Shown here piece after piece: positions 54,234-61,713 of a DNA stretch of 64,000 nt (its first letter is position 1; every line of letters starts with the position of its first letter). The translations under genes and the position numbers were made by a program. A model generated the notes under the pieces. That model saw nothing but the letters and a program-made list of their open reading frames with translations. It made no database searches and had not been told where the DNA came from. Location of the stretch: contig NZ_JBHTKR010000001.1 in the NCBI RefSeq assembly GCF_042678485.1, forward strand, positions 372,001-436,000, read 5' to 3'. This stretch comes from Seohaeicola saemankumensis (GTDB taxonomy: Bacteria; Pseudomonadota; Alphaproteobacteria; Rhodobacterales; Rhodobacteraceae).

Positions 54234-55301
54234 ATGTGGGCAGATGACAGGATGCTGAGCCTTCTGGGTATGTCCCTGCCGATCCTTCAGGCGCCGATGG
54301 CCGGGGCAGGGGATCACCGGCTGGCGGTCGCCGTGGCTGATGCCGGCGGGCTGGGAAGCGTGCCCTGCGCCATGCTGACACCGGACCGGATCAAGACCGA
54401 GGTCGCAGCCTTTCGCGCGGCGACCGACAGGCCCCTGAACCTGAACTTCTTCTGCCATGAAACACCCGTGATTGACGCGGCAGGCCTGGCGGCCTGGCAA
54501 CAGCGCCTCGCGCCCTATTACCGCGAACTGGCGCTTGACCCCGCAACGCCCGCGCCCCTGTCGAACCGCGCGCCTTTCGATGCCACGCTCTGCGCTCTGG
54601 TCGAGGATCTGCGCCCCGAAGTCGTCAGCTTTCATTTCGGTCTGCCCGCGCCCGATCTTCTGGATCGCGTCAAGGCAACAGGGGCGCGGGTTCTGGCCTC
54701 GGCGACCACCGTGGCCGAGGCGCTTTGGCTGGACGGTCGCGGCTGCGATGCCATCATCGCCCAAGGGGTTGAGGCTGGCGGGCATCGGGGCATGTTCCTG
54801 ACCCGGGATGTGGCGACCCAGATCGGCACCCTGTCGCTGGTGCCCCAGATCGTGGATGCGGTGCGTTGCCCGGTGATCGCGGCGGGCGGCATCGCGGACG
54901 GGCGCGGGATCGCTGCGGCCTTCATGCTGGGGGCGGCAGCCGTCCAGATCGGCACGGCTTATCTTTTCTGCCCCGAGGCAACGATCAGCCCGCCGCACCG
55001 CAAGGCGCTGGCCGAAGGTCACGTGCGCGAGACGGCGCTGACCAATGTCTTCACGGGCCGCCCGGCGCGCGGCATGGTCAACCGCCTGATGCGCGAACAG
55101 GGGATCATGTCGGATGTGGCCCCCGCCTTTCCGCTGGCGGGCGGCGCGGTTGCCCCCCTGCGCGCGGCCACCGAACCGGCGGGATCGGGCGATTTCATGC
55201 CGCTCTGGTCCGGGCAATCAGCGGGGCTGTGCCGCGCCGCATCAGCGGCGGAACTGACCCGCCGCCTGGCCGCGGACGCGCAAGCCCTGCTTGCGCGTTG
55301 A
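54234..55301 (+). CDS. Nitronate monooxygenase (NPD-like FMN enzyme)
   Basis: A 355-residue FMN-dependent TIM-barrel enzyme. The N-terminus has LSLLGMSLPILQAPMAGAG, then DAGGLGSVPCAMLTP, the substrate-side motif QGVEAGGHRG (about 182) with the catalytic His, and the FMN phosphate loop VIAAGGIADGRGIAAAFMLGAAAVQIGTAYL. It oxidises alkyl nitronates such as propionate 3-nitronate to carbonyl compounds. ATG 54234 follows GGAAAGGG by eight bases; ATG 54207 is an alternative adding nine residues. It is a separate transcription unit after nusB, convergent with the anti-sigma gene. Confidence 0.87.
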   Translation: MWADDRMLSLLGMSLPILQAPMAGAGDHRLAVAVADAGGLGSVPCAMLTPDRIKTEVAAFRAATDRPLNLNFFCHETPVIDAAGLAAWQQRLAPYYRELALDPATPAPLSNRAPFDATLCALVEDLRPEVVSFHFGLPAPDLLDRVKATGARVLASATTVAEALWLDGRGCDAIIAQGVEAGGHRGMFLTRDVATQIGTLSLVPQIVDAVRCPVIAAGGIADGRGIAAAFMLGAAAVQIGTAYLFCPEATISPPHRKALAEGHVRETALTNVFTGRPARGMVNRLMREQGIMSDVAPAFPLAGGAVAPLRAATEPAGSGDFMPLWSGQSAGLCRAASAAELTRRLAADAQALLAR

Positions 55302-55313
55302 CGCGCCAAAGGA

Positions 55314-56009
55314 TCAGAGCGCGCTGACCTGACCCACGGCCAGCACCGCACCCGTGGGCGCGCCTGTGGGCGAGCCGCCGGGCGGCTCGTCGCTGACAGC
55401 CAGGACCAGACCTTGCAGCCCCGCGCGCAGGGGGGCCGGCAGGGTGACGGCCGTTGTCCGCGCCTCTGGCAAGACGCCCAGCGAGACGGGTGCAGCATCC
55501 CCCGCAATCGCCCAGAGTTGCAGCACACGCCCCTCTGCGGCGCGGCCGGCGGTGCGTGTCAGACGAACTTCGCCCGATGCGCTGTCATAGACGGCCAGCA
55601 GACGCAGGCTTTGATCCTCGGCCGCGATCTCGCTGACGAACATCGGTGTCGGCACGACGGGCTGGGGCGGTTGCAGCGATTGCACGGCGAAGAAGGCCGC
55701 AACGGCGATCGAGGCCAGGCTGACCGCCTGCCACAGCCCTGCACGCTGCCAGAAGAGCGCGCGCGGGGGCTGCCCGAACAGCCGCCGTTCCAGCCCGGTC
55801 TTGACGCGCGCGGCGGGGGCCACCTCGGCCGCTTCGGCATCCAGGCCGGACAGGCGGGTGGTCCAGGCTGCGACTTCGGCGGCCAGATCCGGCTCGTGCG
55901 GCAGGCGAGCGCGAAAGGAAGCCTCCTCGGCGGGGGGCAGCAGGCGCAGCACATATTCCGCCGCCAGCAGGTTGTCGTCTTGCGGGATATCGTCCGATGC
56001 GGTCGTCAT
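55314..56009 (-). CDS. Anti-sigma factor (RskA-type)
   Basis: A 231-residue membrane protein. An N-terminal zinc-free anti-sigma region (about 1-55, DNLLAAEYVLRLLPPAEEASFRARLPHEPDLAAEVAAWTTRL) matches the short RskA/ChrR-like helices that clamp ECF factors. One membrane helix (about 85-105, GLWQAVSLASIAVAAFFAV) precedes an extracytoplasmic beta-rich domain (ARTTAVTLPAPLRAGLQGLVLAVSDEPPGGSPTG) typical of RskA. ATG 56009 overlaps the upstream sigma stop (ATGA); ATG 56021 is an alternative. It holds the sigma factor until an envelope signal. Confidence 0.88.
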   Translation of the reverse strand: MTTASDDIPQDDNLLAAEYVLRLLPPAEEASFRARLPHEPDLAAEVAAWTTRLSGLDAEAAEVAPAARVKTGLERRLFGQPPRALFWQRAGLWQAVSLASIAVAAFFAVQSLQPPQPVVPTPMFVSEIAAEDQSLRLLAVYDSASGEVRLTRTAGRAAEGRVLQLWAIAGDAAPVSLGVLPEARTTAVTLPAPLRAGLQGLVLAVSDEPPGGSPTGAPTGAVLAVGQVSAL

Positions 56010-56548
56010 CTTGCCATACACTCCTGCAGCCGTTGCAGGCTGCGCCGCAGCCAGGTTCGCATGGTATTCAGCGGGACGCCAAAGTTCTCGGCCAGCTCGG
56101 CATAGCTGTGCCCCTCCAGGTAGGCACCGCGCACGGCGGCGCCGCGATCCTGCTCCAGCTCGTCCAGGCAGGCGGTGATGCGACGCGCCTCACCCGCTGC
56201 GACGGCGCTTTGTTCGGGCGTGGGGCTGGCAGAGACAAGACGGTCTGCCGCATCATCGACATCGACGGTTTCCTTCACCCGGCGCAGGTGGTCGATGGCG
56301 GTGTTCCGCGCAATCGTGATCATCCATGTCATCGGGCTGGTCCCATTCACACTGTAGCGACCGGAATGCCGCCAGATCTTCATGAAGGCTTCCTGCAATG
56401 CGTCCTCTGCGCTGGCCCTGTCTTTCAAGACACGCAGGATGACCCCGAAAAGTTTCGCGCTGGTGCGGTCGTAAAGCCGTGAAAAAGCGGCGCGGTCACC
56501 CAATGCGCTGCGCGCGATCAGGTTCTCGATATCGTCCATCGTCGCCAT
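56006..56548 (-). CDS. ECF-type RNA polymerase sigma factor (SigK/RskA-linked group)
   Basis: A 180-residue sigma factor. Region 2 is near 10-80 (AFSRLYDRTSAKLFGVILRVLKDRASAEDALQEAFMKIWRH, then SPMTWMITIARNTAIDHLRR). Region 4 is near 122-176 (LDELEQDRGAAVRGAYLEGHSYAELAENFGVPLNTMRTWLRRSLQRL). It is followed by its RskA-type anti-sigma gene with a 4-base overlap, so the pair is a typical sigma/anti-sigma module. A plausible promoter lies 35 bp upstream. It is the second such module in the window. Confidence 0.92.
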   Translation of the reverse strand: MATMDDIENLIARSALGDRAAFSRLYDRTSAKLFGVILRVLKDRASAEDALQEAFMKIWRHSGRYSVNGTSPMTWMITIARNTAIDHLRRVKETVDVDDAADRLVSASPTPEQSAVAAGEARRITACLDELEQDRGAAVRGAYLEGHSYAELAENFGVPLNTMRTWLRRSLQRLQECMAR

Positions 56549-56582
56549 GTTGACAGCTTTCTGGTCAATTATATCGCGTGCG

Positions 56583-56610
56583 ATCCTATCGCAGACGCGT
56601 GAGATAACAA
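56583..56610 (-). promoter_or_regulatory. Candidate promoter for the second ECF sigma gene
   Basis: On the minus strand TTGTTA and TAGGAT are separated by 16 bases, with the -10-like element about 35 bp before ATG 56548. Fit to the sigma-70 consensus is fair, four of six matches in each hexamer. Confidence 0.35.
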
Positions 56611-56800
56611 GGAAATCCCCGCCCCGCTTGCATCTATCTCGGGCAACTGCAAAGGCAAGAACGGGTTTTCAGCCTTCCCGGACGGCGTCTTGCGGTTTTT
56701 TCAGGCAAGGAACAGCCTGCGGCACCCCGACCTGCGACTGCCCCCTTGTGACGTGCGCAATTCGGGTTACATTGGACCCAAGCGCATCAGAGAGGACACC

Positions 56801-57130
56801 ATGCCCAAGCTCATACGCCTTTATATCACCCAGGCCGCCATCGGCTTTGGCCTTGCCGGCGTCTTCGTGGCGATGCTGCTCTGGTTCAATATCGCAAATC
56901 TCTGGCATCTCGTGACCCATTCCGACATGGGGTTGCTGGCCGTTCTGGCCCTTTGGGTGTCGAATGGCGTCGTGTTTGGCGGTGTGCAATTCGCGATTTC
57001 GGTGATGCGGATCAAGGATGATGACGATGACGAACCGCGTGGCGGGCATCGCCGCCCGATCCGCGTCGATACATCGCGCATGATCCCGGTGCGTGTCGCG
57101 GCACGTGGCGGGCGCGGTCAGCGGCGCTGA
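56801..57130 (+). CDS. Small membrane protein with acidic/basic tail
   Basis: A 109-residue protein from ATG 56801, with AGAGGAC upstream. Two membrane helices (about 9-33 and 43-67, ITQAAIGFGLAGVFVAMLLWF and MGLLAVLALWVSNGVVFGGVQFAI) are followed by a charged cytoplasmic tail with DDDDDE and Arg-rich stretches. I recall similar small proteins in roseobacter genomes but know no function. A strong intrinsic terminator follows 23 bases past the stop, so it is transcribed alone or last. Confidence 0.75.
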   Translation: MPKLIRLYITQAAIGFGLAGVFVAMLLWFNIANLWHLVTHSDMGLLAVLALWVSNGVVFGGVQFAISVMRIKDDDDDEPRGGHRRPIRVDTSRMIPVRVAARGGRGQRR

Positions 57131-57153
57131 TTAACACCGATCTGCGTCGATCC

Positions 57154-57178
57154 AAGGGGCCTTGCGGCCCCTTTTTCT
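57154..57178 (+). terminator. Rho-independent terminator
   Basis: AAGGGGCC-TTGC-GGCCCCTT followed by a T-rich tract (TTTC) forms a perfect 8-bp stem after the small membrane-protein gene, and insulates the sRNA candidate downstream. Confidence 0.9.
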
Positions 57179-57254
57179 TTGCGTGACAGGATCCGCAAGG
57201 GTGTAGTGCCGGGGCAGGGGGGTGAAAAGTGGCGGGCCCGCAGCGGCCGTGTGG

Positions 57255-57440
57255 TTGACGCATTCCCGAGAGCCTGTGTGTACAGGTGGGCGTCAGGTAA
57301 TAAGACCAGGGTCAGATCAGAGCCAACTCCCTCGGAAGTGTTTAAGGCCACTGGAATGTAACCGTTCACGTGAAGAGCAGCACCCGCCACAGCAACAGTT
57401 AGGCGCTCCGTGTGCCCACGGCAAGGGGTTGCAGATGTTC
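57255..57440 (+). ncRNA. Candidate small RNA with its own promoter (possibly 6S RNA)
   Basis: The 333-bp gap between a terminator and mmcB holds no convincing ORF. TTGACG (57255) and TGTACA (57279), 18 bases apart, make a good promoter with a start predicted near 57291. The following 140 or so bases contain several perfect local stems: CCGTG-TGCC-CACGG, GCAA-GGGG-TTGC, and TTCACGTGAA. They also allow longer pairing of GGCCACTG with CAGTTAGGC. Size, position and rod-like pairing would fit 6S RNA (ssrS), but I see no decisive match, so identity is tentative. Confidence 0.35.
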
Positions 57441-57463
57441 CCGTTCCGTTCGATACTGCCGTA

Positions 57464-57919
57464 ATGAGCGAGATGATACAGCATGGACGGCTTCTGGCGC
57501 GCGGCGTGGCCCGGCATCTGTTGGGGCATGACATCGTGACGCTGGAAGAATTCGTGCCCGCCCGCGGGTTGCGCGTGGACCTGATCGGGCTGACCCCCAA
57601 GGGCGAAATCTGGGTGGTGGAATGCAAGTCCTGCCGGGCCGATTTCATGCAGGATAGCAAATGGCAGGGCTATCTTGAATGGTGCGACAGGTTCTTCTGG
57701 GCGGTGGATGCGGATTTTCCGGTGGATCTGCTGCCCGATGACAGCGGGCTGATCCTGTCCGATCCCTATGATGCCGAAATCCTGCGCATGGCGCCCGAAA
57801 CGCCGCTGGCGCCGGCACGGCGGCGCAAGCTGACGCAGATGTTCGCGCGACATGCGGCGCAGCGGTTGCACCTGCTGCGTGATCCCGATGCAAGGCGCGG
57901 GTTTTCGGTCAGTCTGTGA
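57464..57919 (+). CDS. mmcB: MmcB-family DNA-repair-associated putative nuclease
   Basis: A 151-residue protein of the MmcB family (DUF8095-like/PD-(D/E)XK-like fold). The core shows LRVDLIGLTPKGEIWVVECKSCRADFMQDSKWQGYLEWCDRFFWAV, in which D..(E)xK (Asp in RVDLIG, Glu-Cys-Lys in VVECKS) resembles a nuclease site. It is followed by DFPVDLLPDDSGLILSDPYDAEILRMAPE. In Caulobacter the gene belongs to the damage-induced set. Start ATG 57464 lacks a strong Shine-Dalgarno, so initiation may be weak or lie upstream within the sRNA candidate. Confidence 0.82.
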   Translation: MSEMIQHGRLLARGVARHLLGHDIVTLEEFVPARGLRVDLIGLTPKGEIWVVECKSCRADFMQDSKWQGYLEWCDRFFWAVDADFPVDLLPDDSGLILSDPYDAEILRMAPETPLAPARRRKLTQMFARHAAQRLHLLRDPDARRGFSVSL

Positions 57920-57920
57920 G

Positions 57921-58109
57921 TCAGCGTTTCATCTGGCGGGCGGCAGCCACCGCGGCCAGGATTTCTTCGGCGATTTCCTCGGCCTCTTCTGGGTCGAAAT
58001 CCATCGGCACCTCGATCCCCTGCGATTCCACGAAAATCCGTACCATGCCTTGGTCGGTCGGGCCGATCTGAAGGTTTGCCTCGATGTCGCGTTCGCTGTT
58101 GATGCCCAT
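57921..58109 (-). CDS. Small conserved acidic protein (DUF6324-like)
   Basis: A 62-residue protein starting at ATG 58109, with GGAGA seven bases upstream on this strand. It is acidic, with the pattern INSERDIEANLQIGPTDQGMVRIFVESQGIEVPMDFDPEEAEEIAEEI ending in a basic tail (AARQMKR). It resembles a short Rhodobacterales protein family I recall as DUF6324; the name is tentative. It is convergent with mmcB, two bases from its stop, and divergent from the GNAT gene. Confidence 0.65.
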   Translation of the reverse strand: MGINSERDIEANLQIGPTDQGMVRIFVESQGIEVPMDFDPEEAEEIAEEILAAVAAARQMKR

Positions 58110-58190
58110 GGCGGTCTCTCCGGGTGTATGGGCCATGGTGCTATCGGTTTCGATCTTGCTTGGCAAGCGCGGGCGGGGTCATATCAGGGC

Positions 58191-58673
58191 ATGGCCGATC
58201 CTGCGTTTCGCCCCTTCACCCCCGCCGATGCGGCCTGGTTGGCCGAAAGGCATGGCACGCTTTATGCCCAGGCCGAAGGCTTTGACGACACCTTTGCCCC
58301 GCTGGTGGCGGGCATTCTGGCCGATTTCATCGCGGATCACGACCCGGCACGGGAAGCAGGCTGGATCGTCGAGGCGGGTGGCAAGGCCGTCGGCAGCATC
58401 TTCTGCGTGCGTCTGGATGATCACACCGCCAAGCTGCGCCTGTTCCTGCTAGAGCCCGTGATGCGGGGCCGGGGGCTGGGGCAGCGGATGCTGGCGCATT
58501 GCATGGGCTTTGCCCGCAAGGCCGGTTATGCGCGCATGGAGCTGTGGACCCATGAAAGCCACAAGGCGGCCTGCGCGCTTTATGCCGCGAACGGTTGGCG
58601 ACTGGCCGCGTGGAAACCGGTGCATTCCTTCGGCGTCGATCTGGTCGAGCAAAGCTGGAAAATTGATCTCTGA
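58191..58673 (+). CDS. GNAT-family N-acetyltransferase
   Basis: A 160-residue acetyl-CoA-dependent transferase. The GNAT fold is clear: strand IFCVRLDDHTAKLRLFLLEPVMRGRGLGQRMLAHCMGFARKAGY (about 68-111) contains the acetyl-CoA pyrophosphate loop R-G-R-G-L-G, and ELWTHESHKAACALYAANGWRLA is the usual C-terminal motif. The substrate is unknown. It lies between the small acidic gene and tRNA-His. Its frame extends further upstream but the ATG with CAGGGC in front is convincing. Confidence 0.85.
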   Translation: MADPAFRPFTPADAAWLAERHGTLYAQAEGFDDTFAPLVAGILADFIADHDPAREAGWIVEAGGKAVGSIFCVRLDDHTAKLRLFLLEPVMRGRGLGQRMLAHCMGFARKAGYARMELWTHESHKAACALYAANGWRLAAWKPVHSFGVDLVEQSWKIDL

Positions 58674-58716
58674 CGCTCTTGCATTCAGCGGGGCTTGGGG
58701 TTAAATCCGCCCCAGT

Positions 58717-58793
58717 GCCGCCTTAGCTCAGTTGGTTAGAGCGCTTGATTGTGGATCAAGAGGTCCCCCGTTCGAGCCGGGGAGGTGGTACCA
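58717..58793 (+). tRNA. tRNA-His (anticodon GTG)
   Basis: Acceptor GCCGCCT pairs with AGGTGGT. The D-arm is GCTC...GAGC, the anticodon stem is CTTGA-TTGTGGA-TCAAG, and the T-arm is CCCCG-TTCGAGC-CGGGG. CCA is encoded. Base -1 in the genome is T and position 73 is A, so the usual G-1:C73 pair of tRNA-His is absent, as known for many Alphaproteobacteria. Confidence 0.95.
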
Positions 58794-58806
58794 TCCTTCC
58801 CTCAAG

Positions 58807-59106
58807 TCACTGGTTGAGAACGGTAATCTCTTGCCGCAGGGTGCCGCTTGCGCGGTCGTAGATCAGAATGCGGTCATCTGTCGTAACCACCGCATACCAT
58901 CCGGCGGTCGCGGTAAACGCCTGGGCGCGGGTGCCATAGGGCAGGGTGATGACATCGGGCAAGGCCGGCGTCGCCGTCGGGAAACGGATGACAAGCAGGC
59001 TTATGATGGCTAGAAGCCCCGCAATCATCGTGCCGGTCAGGATCGTGACCAGAAGGCGCAGAAACCGCAGATTGCCCGGTTCGGGCAGAGGGGATTGATC
59101 GCTCAT
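58807..59106 (-). CDS. DUF6476-like single-pass membrane protein
   Basis: A 99-residue protein. A short polar N-terminus, one membrane helix (about 15-41, LRFLRLLVTILTGTMIAGLLAIISLLVI) and an extracytoplasmic beta domain (LPDVITLPYGTRAQAFTATAGWYAVVTTDDRILIYDRASGTLRQEITVL) match a Rhodobacterales family I recall as DUF6476. Its start codon overlaps head-to-head with that of rluD: ATG on this strand ends at base 59104 and rluD begins at 59105. The function is unknown. Confidence 0.75.
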   Translation of the reverse strand: MSDQSPLPEPGNLRFLRLLVTILTGTMIAGLLAIISLLVIRFPTATPALPDVITLPYGTRAQAFTATAGWYAVVTTDDRILIYDRASGTLRQEITVLNQ

Positions 59107-60130
59107 GGGCCAAGGCCACCTTTCTGTCCGGATCCAGGACGATCCGCCGCCTCGCCTTGATAAGGCGCTTTCGCGCGATGTGCCAGACGATGCGAACCTG
59201 TCGCGCACAAGGCTGACGCGGCTGATCGCCGATGGCCAGGTGATGCTGAATGGCGCGGTGGTCACGGATCCCAAGACGCGGGTGGCCGCGGGCGATACCG
59301 TCGCCATCACCGTGCCGGAGGCTGAAGACAGCCATATCGGCCCCGAGGACATTCCCTTGTCGGTGGTGTTCGAGGATGACGACCTGATCGTGATCGACAA
59401 ACCCGCAGGCATGGTCGTGCATCCCGCGCCAGGCTCGCCTTCGGGGACGCTGGTGAATGCGCTGCTGGCCCATTGCGGCGATGCGCTGTCGGGTGTGGGC
59501 GGCATGAAGCGCCCCGGTATCGTGCACCGCATCGACAAGGACACATCGGGTTTGCTGGTGGTCGCGAAATCCGACCGCGCCCATCACGGCCTTGCCGCGC
59601 AATTTGAAAAACATACCGTGGAGCGGCAGTACAAGGCCGTGGTTTACGGCCTGCCCGACGCCAATGATCCGCGTCTGCGCGGTGTCAGGGGCGTCAGTTT
59701 CGAGCCTGGCAATATCCTCAAGATCACCACGCAACTGGCGCGGCACAAGACCGACCGGCAGCGGCAGGCGGTGCTGTTTCAGGGCGGACGCCATGCGATA
59801 ACGCGGGCGCGAGTCGTGGAAAGTTTCGGCACACCGCCGCTGGCCTGCCTGGTCGATTGCTGGCTGGAAACCGGCCGCACCCACCAGATCCGGGTGCACA
59901 TGGCCCATGCGGGCCATGCGCTGGTCGGTGATCCGACCTATGGGGGGCGGCGCAAACTGGCGCGCGGGGCGGTGACCCCGGCCGCCGAAGAGGCCGTGCA
60001 CGCGTTTCCGCGCCAGGCGCTACACGCGCAACTTTTGGGCTTCATTCATCCCGTCAGTGGCGAAATGTTGCGGTTCGAATCAGAAATACCGCAAGATATG
60101 CTTGATCTGATCGCAGCCTTGCAAGGCTGA
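59105..60130 (+). CDS. rluD: 23S rRNA pseudouridine synthase RluD (RluA family)
   Basis: A 341-residue enzyme. An N-terminal S4-like domain (LDKALSRDVPDDANLSRTRLTRLIADGQVMLNGAVVTDPKTRVAAGDTV, about 18-70) is followed by the PSI core. The core has motif I DLIVIDKPAGMVVHPAPG, motif II with the catalytic Asp in PGIVHRIDKDTSGLLVVAKSD (about 138-158), and motif III ETGRTHQIRVHMAHAGHALVGDPTYGG. RluD isomerises uridines in helix 69 of 23S rRNA. The start is shared head-to-head with the DUF6476-like gene, so its promoter must lie within that gene. Confidence 0.93.
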   Translation: MGQGHLSVRIQDDPPPRLDKALSRDVPDDANLSRTRLTRLIADGQVMLNGAVVTDPKTRVAAGDTVAITVPEAEDSHIGPEDIPLSVVFEDDDLIVIDKPAGMVVHPAPGSPSGTLVNALLAHCGDALSGVGGMKRPGIVHRIDKDTSGLLVVAKSDRAHHGLAAQFEKHTVERQYKAVVYGLPDANDPRLRGVRGVSFEPGNILKITTQLARHKTDRQRQAVLFQGGRHAITRARVVESFGTPPLACLVDCWLETGRTHQIRVHMAHAGHALVGDPTYGGRRKLARGAVTPAAEEAVHAFPRQALHAQLLGFIHPVSGEMLRFESEIPQDMLDLIAALQG

Positions 60131-60297
60131 TCCGGTCCCCGACAGGCCCGTTGAGGGGCGTGGCGGACCCTTTGGGCCGGAACCCGCAGGCGGTGCGGCG
60201 TGCACGACTTCGCACATCCGCGTGACAAGTCATGTCAAGGACTGTCCCAGGCGACGGCGGATCGGTTATCCTTCCTTAAACATTTCGCGTCACAAGG

Positions 60298-60326
60298 CTT
60301 GAAAGGGTCGGGAGCGCGCCATAAAT
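60298..60326 (+). promoter_or_regulatory. Heat-shock (RpoH)-type promoter before rpoH
   Basis: CTTGAAA (60298-60304) and CCATAAAT (60319-60326) are separated by 14 bases and fit the sigma-32 consensus CTTGAAA-N11-16-CCATNT closely. The -10 element is 57 bp before the rpoH start. A perfect GTTAAG-CCC-CTTAAC dyad follows at 60332-60346. Confidence 0.75.
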
Positions 60327-60382
60327 GGAATGTTAAGCCCCTTAACTTGACAAGGGGACCCCAGATGAAAGGGACGGAGTCC

Positions 60383-61279
60383 ATGAGCAACTATGCCAAT
60401 CTTCCGGCACCGACGCCCGAAGGCGGTCTGAACCGCTACATGCAGGAAATCCGCAAGTTTCCGCTGCTGGAACCGGAAGAAGAATACATGCTGGCCAAGC
60501 GCTGGGTCGAGGAACAGGATACCGCGGCCGCGCACAAGATGGTCACCAGCCACCTGCGCCTGGCGGCAAAGATCGCCATGGGGTATCGCGGCTATGGCCT
60601 GCCGCAGGCCGAGGTGATCTCGGAGGCGAATGTCGGCCTGATGCAGGCGGTCAAGCGGTTCGACCCCGAAAAGGGGTTCCGTCTTGCCACCTATGCGATG
60701 TGGTGGATCCGTGCCTCGATCCAGGAATATATCCTGCGGTCCTGGAGCCTGGTGAAACTGGGCACCACATCGGCGCAAAAGAAGCTGTTCTTCAATCTGC
60801 GCAAGGCCAAGGCCAAGATCGGCGCGCTGGAAGAAGGCGATTTGCGCCCCGAGAACGTCAAGCAGATCGCGACCGACCTGGGCGTCACCGAAGATGAGGT
60901 GATCAGCATGAACCGTCGCCTGTCGGGCGGCGATGCCTCGCTGAATGCCACTGTCGGATCAGAGGGCGAAGGGTCCATGCAATGGCAGGACTGGCTTGAG
61001 GATGAGGATGCCGACCAGGCCACCGATTACGCCGAGCGCGACGAGATGGAGGCGCGGCGCGCCCTGCTGGTGCAGGCGATGGATGTGCTGAACGAGCGCG
61101 AGCGCGATATCCTGACCCAACGCCGCCTGAGCGACGAGACCGTCACGCTTGAAGACCTGAGCGCGCAATATGACGTGAGCCGCGAACGGATCCGCCAGAT
61201 CGAGGTGCGGGCTTTCGAGAAGCTGCAAAAACGCATGCGCGACCTGGCGGCAGCCAAGGGGATGCTGGAAAGCGCCTGA
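60383..61279 (+). CDS. rpoH: RNA polymerase heat-shock sigma factor RpoH (sigma-32)
   Basis: A 298-residue sigma factor. ATG 60383 gives the family start MSNYANLPAPTPEGGLNRYMQEI; GGAG lies three bases upstream, and ATG 60365 is an in-frame alternative. Region 1.2/2 includes LRLAAKIAMGYRGYGLPQAEVISEANVGLMQAVKRFDPEKGFRLATYAMWWIRASIQEYILRSWSLVKLGTT. The RpoH box QKKLFFNLRKAK (about 131-142) distinguishes it from RpoD. Region 4 is VSRERIRQIEVRAFEKLQKRM. A heat-shock-type promoter in front suggests self-control. Confidence 0.93.
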   Translation: MSNYANLPAPTPEGGLNRYMQEIRKFPLLEPEEEYMLAKRWVEEQDTAAAHKMVTSHLRLAAKIAMGYRGYGLPQAEVISEANVGLMQAVKRFDPEKGFRLATYAMWWIRASIQEYILRSWSLVKLGTTSAQKKLFFNLRKAKAKIGALEEGDLRPENVKQIATDLGVTEDEVISMNRRLSGGDASLNATVGSEGEGSMQWQDWLEDEDADQATDYAERDEMEARRALLVQAMDVLNERERDILTQRRLSDETVTLEDLSAQYDVSRERIRQIEVRAFEKLQKRMRDLAAAKGMLESA

Positions 61280-61300
61280 TCGCGGACAAGGCTTGAAATG

Positions 61301-61332
61301 AACGGCACCGGCACGCATGCTGGTGCCGTTTT
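61301..61332 (+). terminator. Terminator hairpin after rpoH
   Basis: AACGGCACC and GGTGCCGTT form a perfect 9-bp stem around a 12-base loop, followed by TT, 21 bases past the rpoH stop. The same sequence is read towards the next gene. Confidence 0.65.
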
Positions 61333-61357
61333 GCGTTCCGCGGGAAAGGATTTGATC

Positions 61358-61627
61358 ATGGCCGGAGGATGGGCGCGCGACGGCGCGGTAAACGAGCAGA
61401 TCGAAGCCTCGATCCAGGACGAGCTGGCCCGCCTGAAGGCGCGCCGCGGCCCGGTTGGCGACAGCCTCACCCATTGCGCGGATTGCGAGGAACCCATCCC
61501 CGAGGCGCGGCGTCAGGCCATTGCCGGCGTGAAGCTCTGCATCGACTGCCAGACCGAACGCCAGTCGGCGCAAGCCCAACGCGGCGGGATAAACCGGCGC
61601 GGATCAAAGGACAGCCAGTTGAAATAG
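61358..61627 (+). CDS. DksA/TraR-type C4 zinc-finger protein
   Basis: An 89-residue protein from ATG 61358 with GGAAAGG upstream. The short helical N-terminus (WARDGAVNEQIEASIQDELARLKARR) is followed by a four-cysteine zinc finger, HCADCEEPIPEARRQAIAGVKLCIDCQ (about 42-68), characteristic of the DksA/TraR/YbiI group. It lacks the long coiled coil and DxxDxA tip of DksA, so it is a short TraR/YbiI-like paralogue that may modulate RNA polymerase. It directly follows rpoH. Confidence 0.82.
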   Translation: MAGGWARDGAVNEQIEASIQDELARLKARRGPVGDSLTHCADCEEPIPEARRQAIAGVKLCIDCQTERQSAQAQRGGINRRGSKDSQLK

Positions 61628-61638
61628 CAGGCGGAGCG

Positions 61639-61708
61639 GTGGGGGGCGCTGCCCCCCACGGCGAACCGTGTTCGCCGTGCCCCCCGGAGTATTTCCGGAA
61701 CGATGAAG
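61639..61708 (+). repeat. Dispersed intergenic element, copy D (two hairpins plus core)
   Basis: GTGGGGGGC-GCT-GCCCCCCAC (61639-61659) overlaps a perfect 10-bp hairpin CACGGCGAAC-CGT-GTTCGCCGTG (61657-61679), followed by the core CCCCCCGGAGTATTTCCGG and ATGAAG. It fills the gap between the convergent zinc-finger and pepF genes and may terminate both. Confidence 0.75.
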
Positions 61709-61713
61709 GCGCG

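Noticed and set aside
57255..57440. SRP (4.5S) RNA or tmRNA
   Set aside because: The conserved GGAAGCAGC apical motif and tRNA-like ends are absent.
60332..60346. CtrA binding box upstream of rpoH
   Set aside because: The TTAA half-sites are five bases apart, not seven, so the CtrA consensus is not met.
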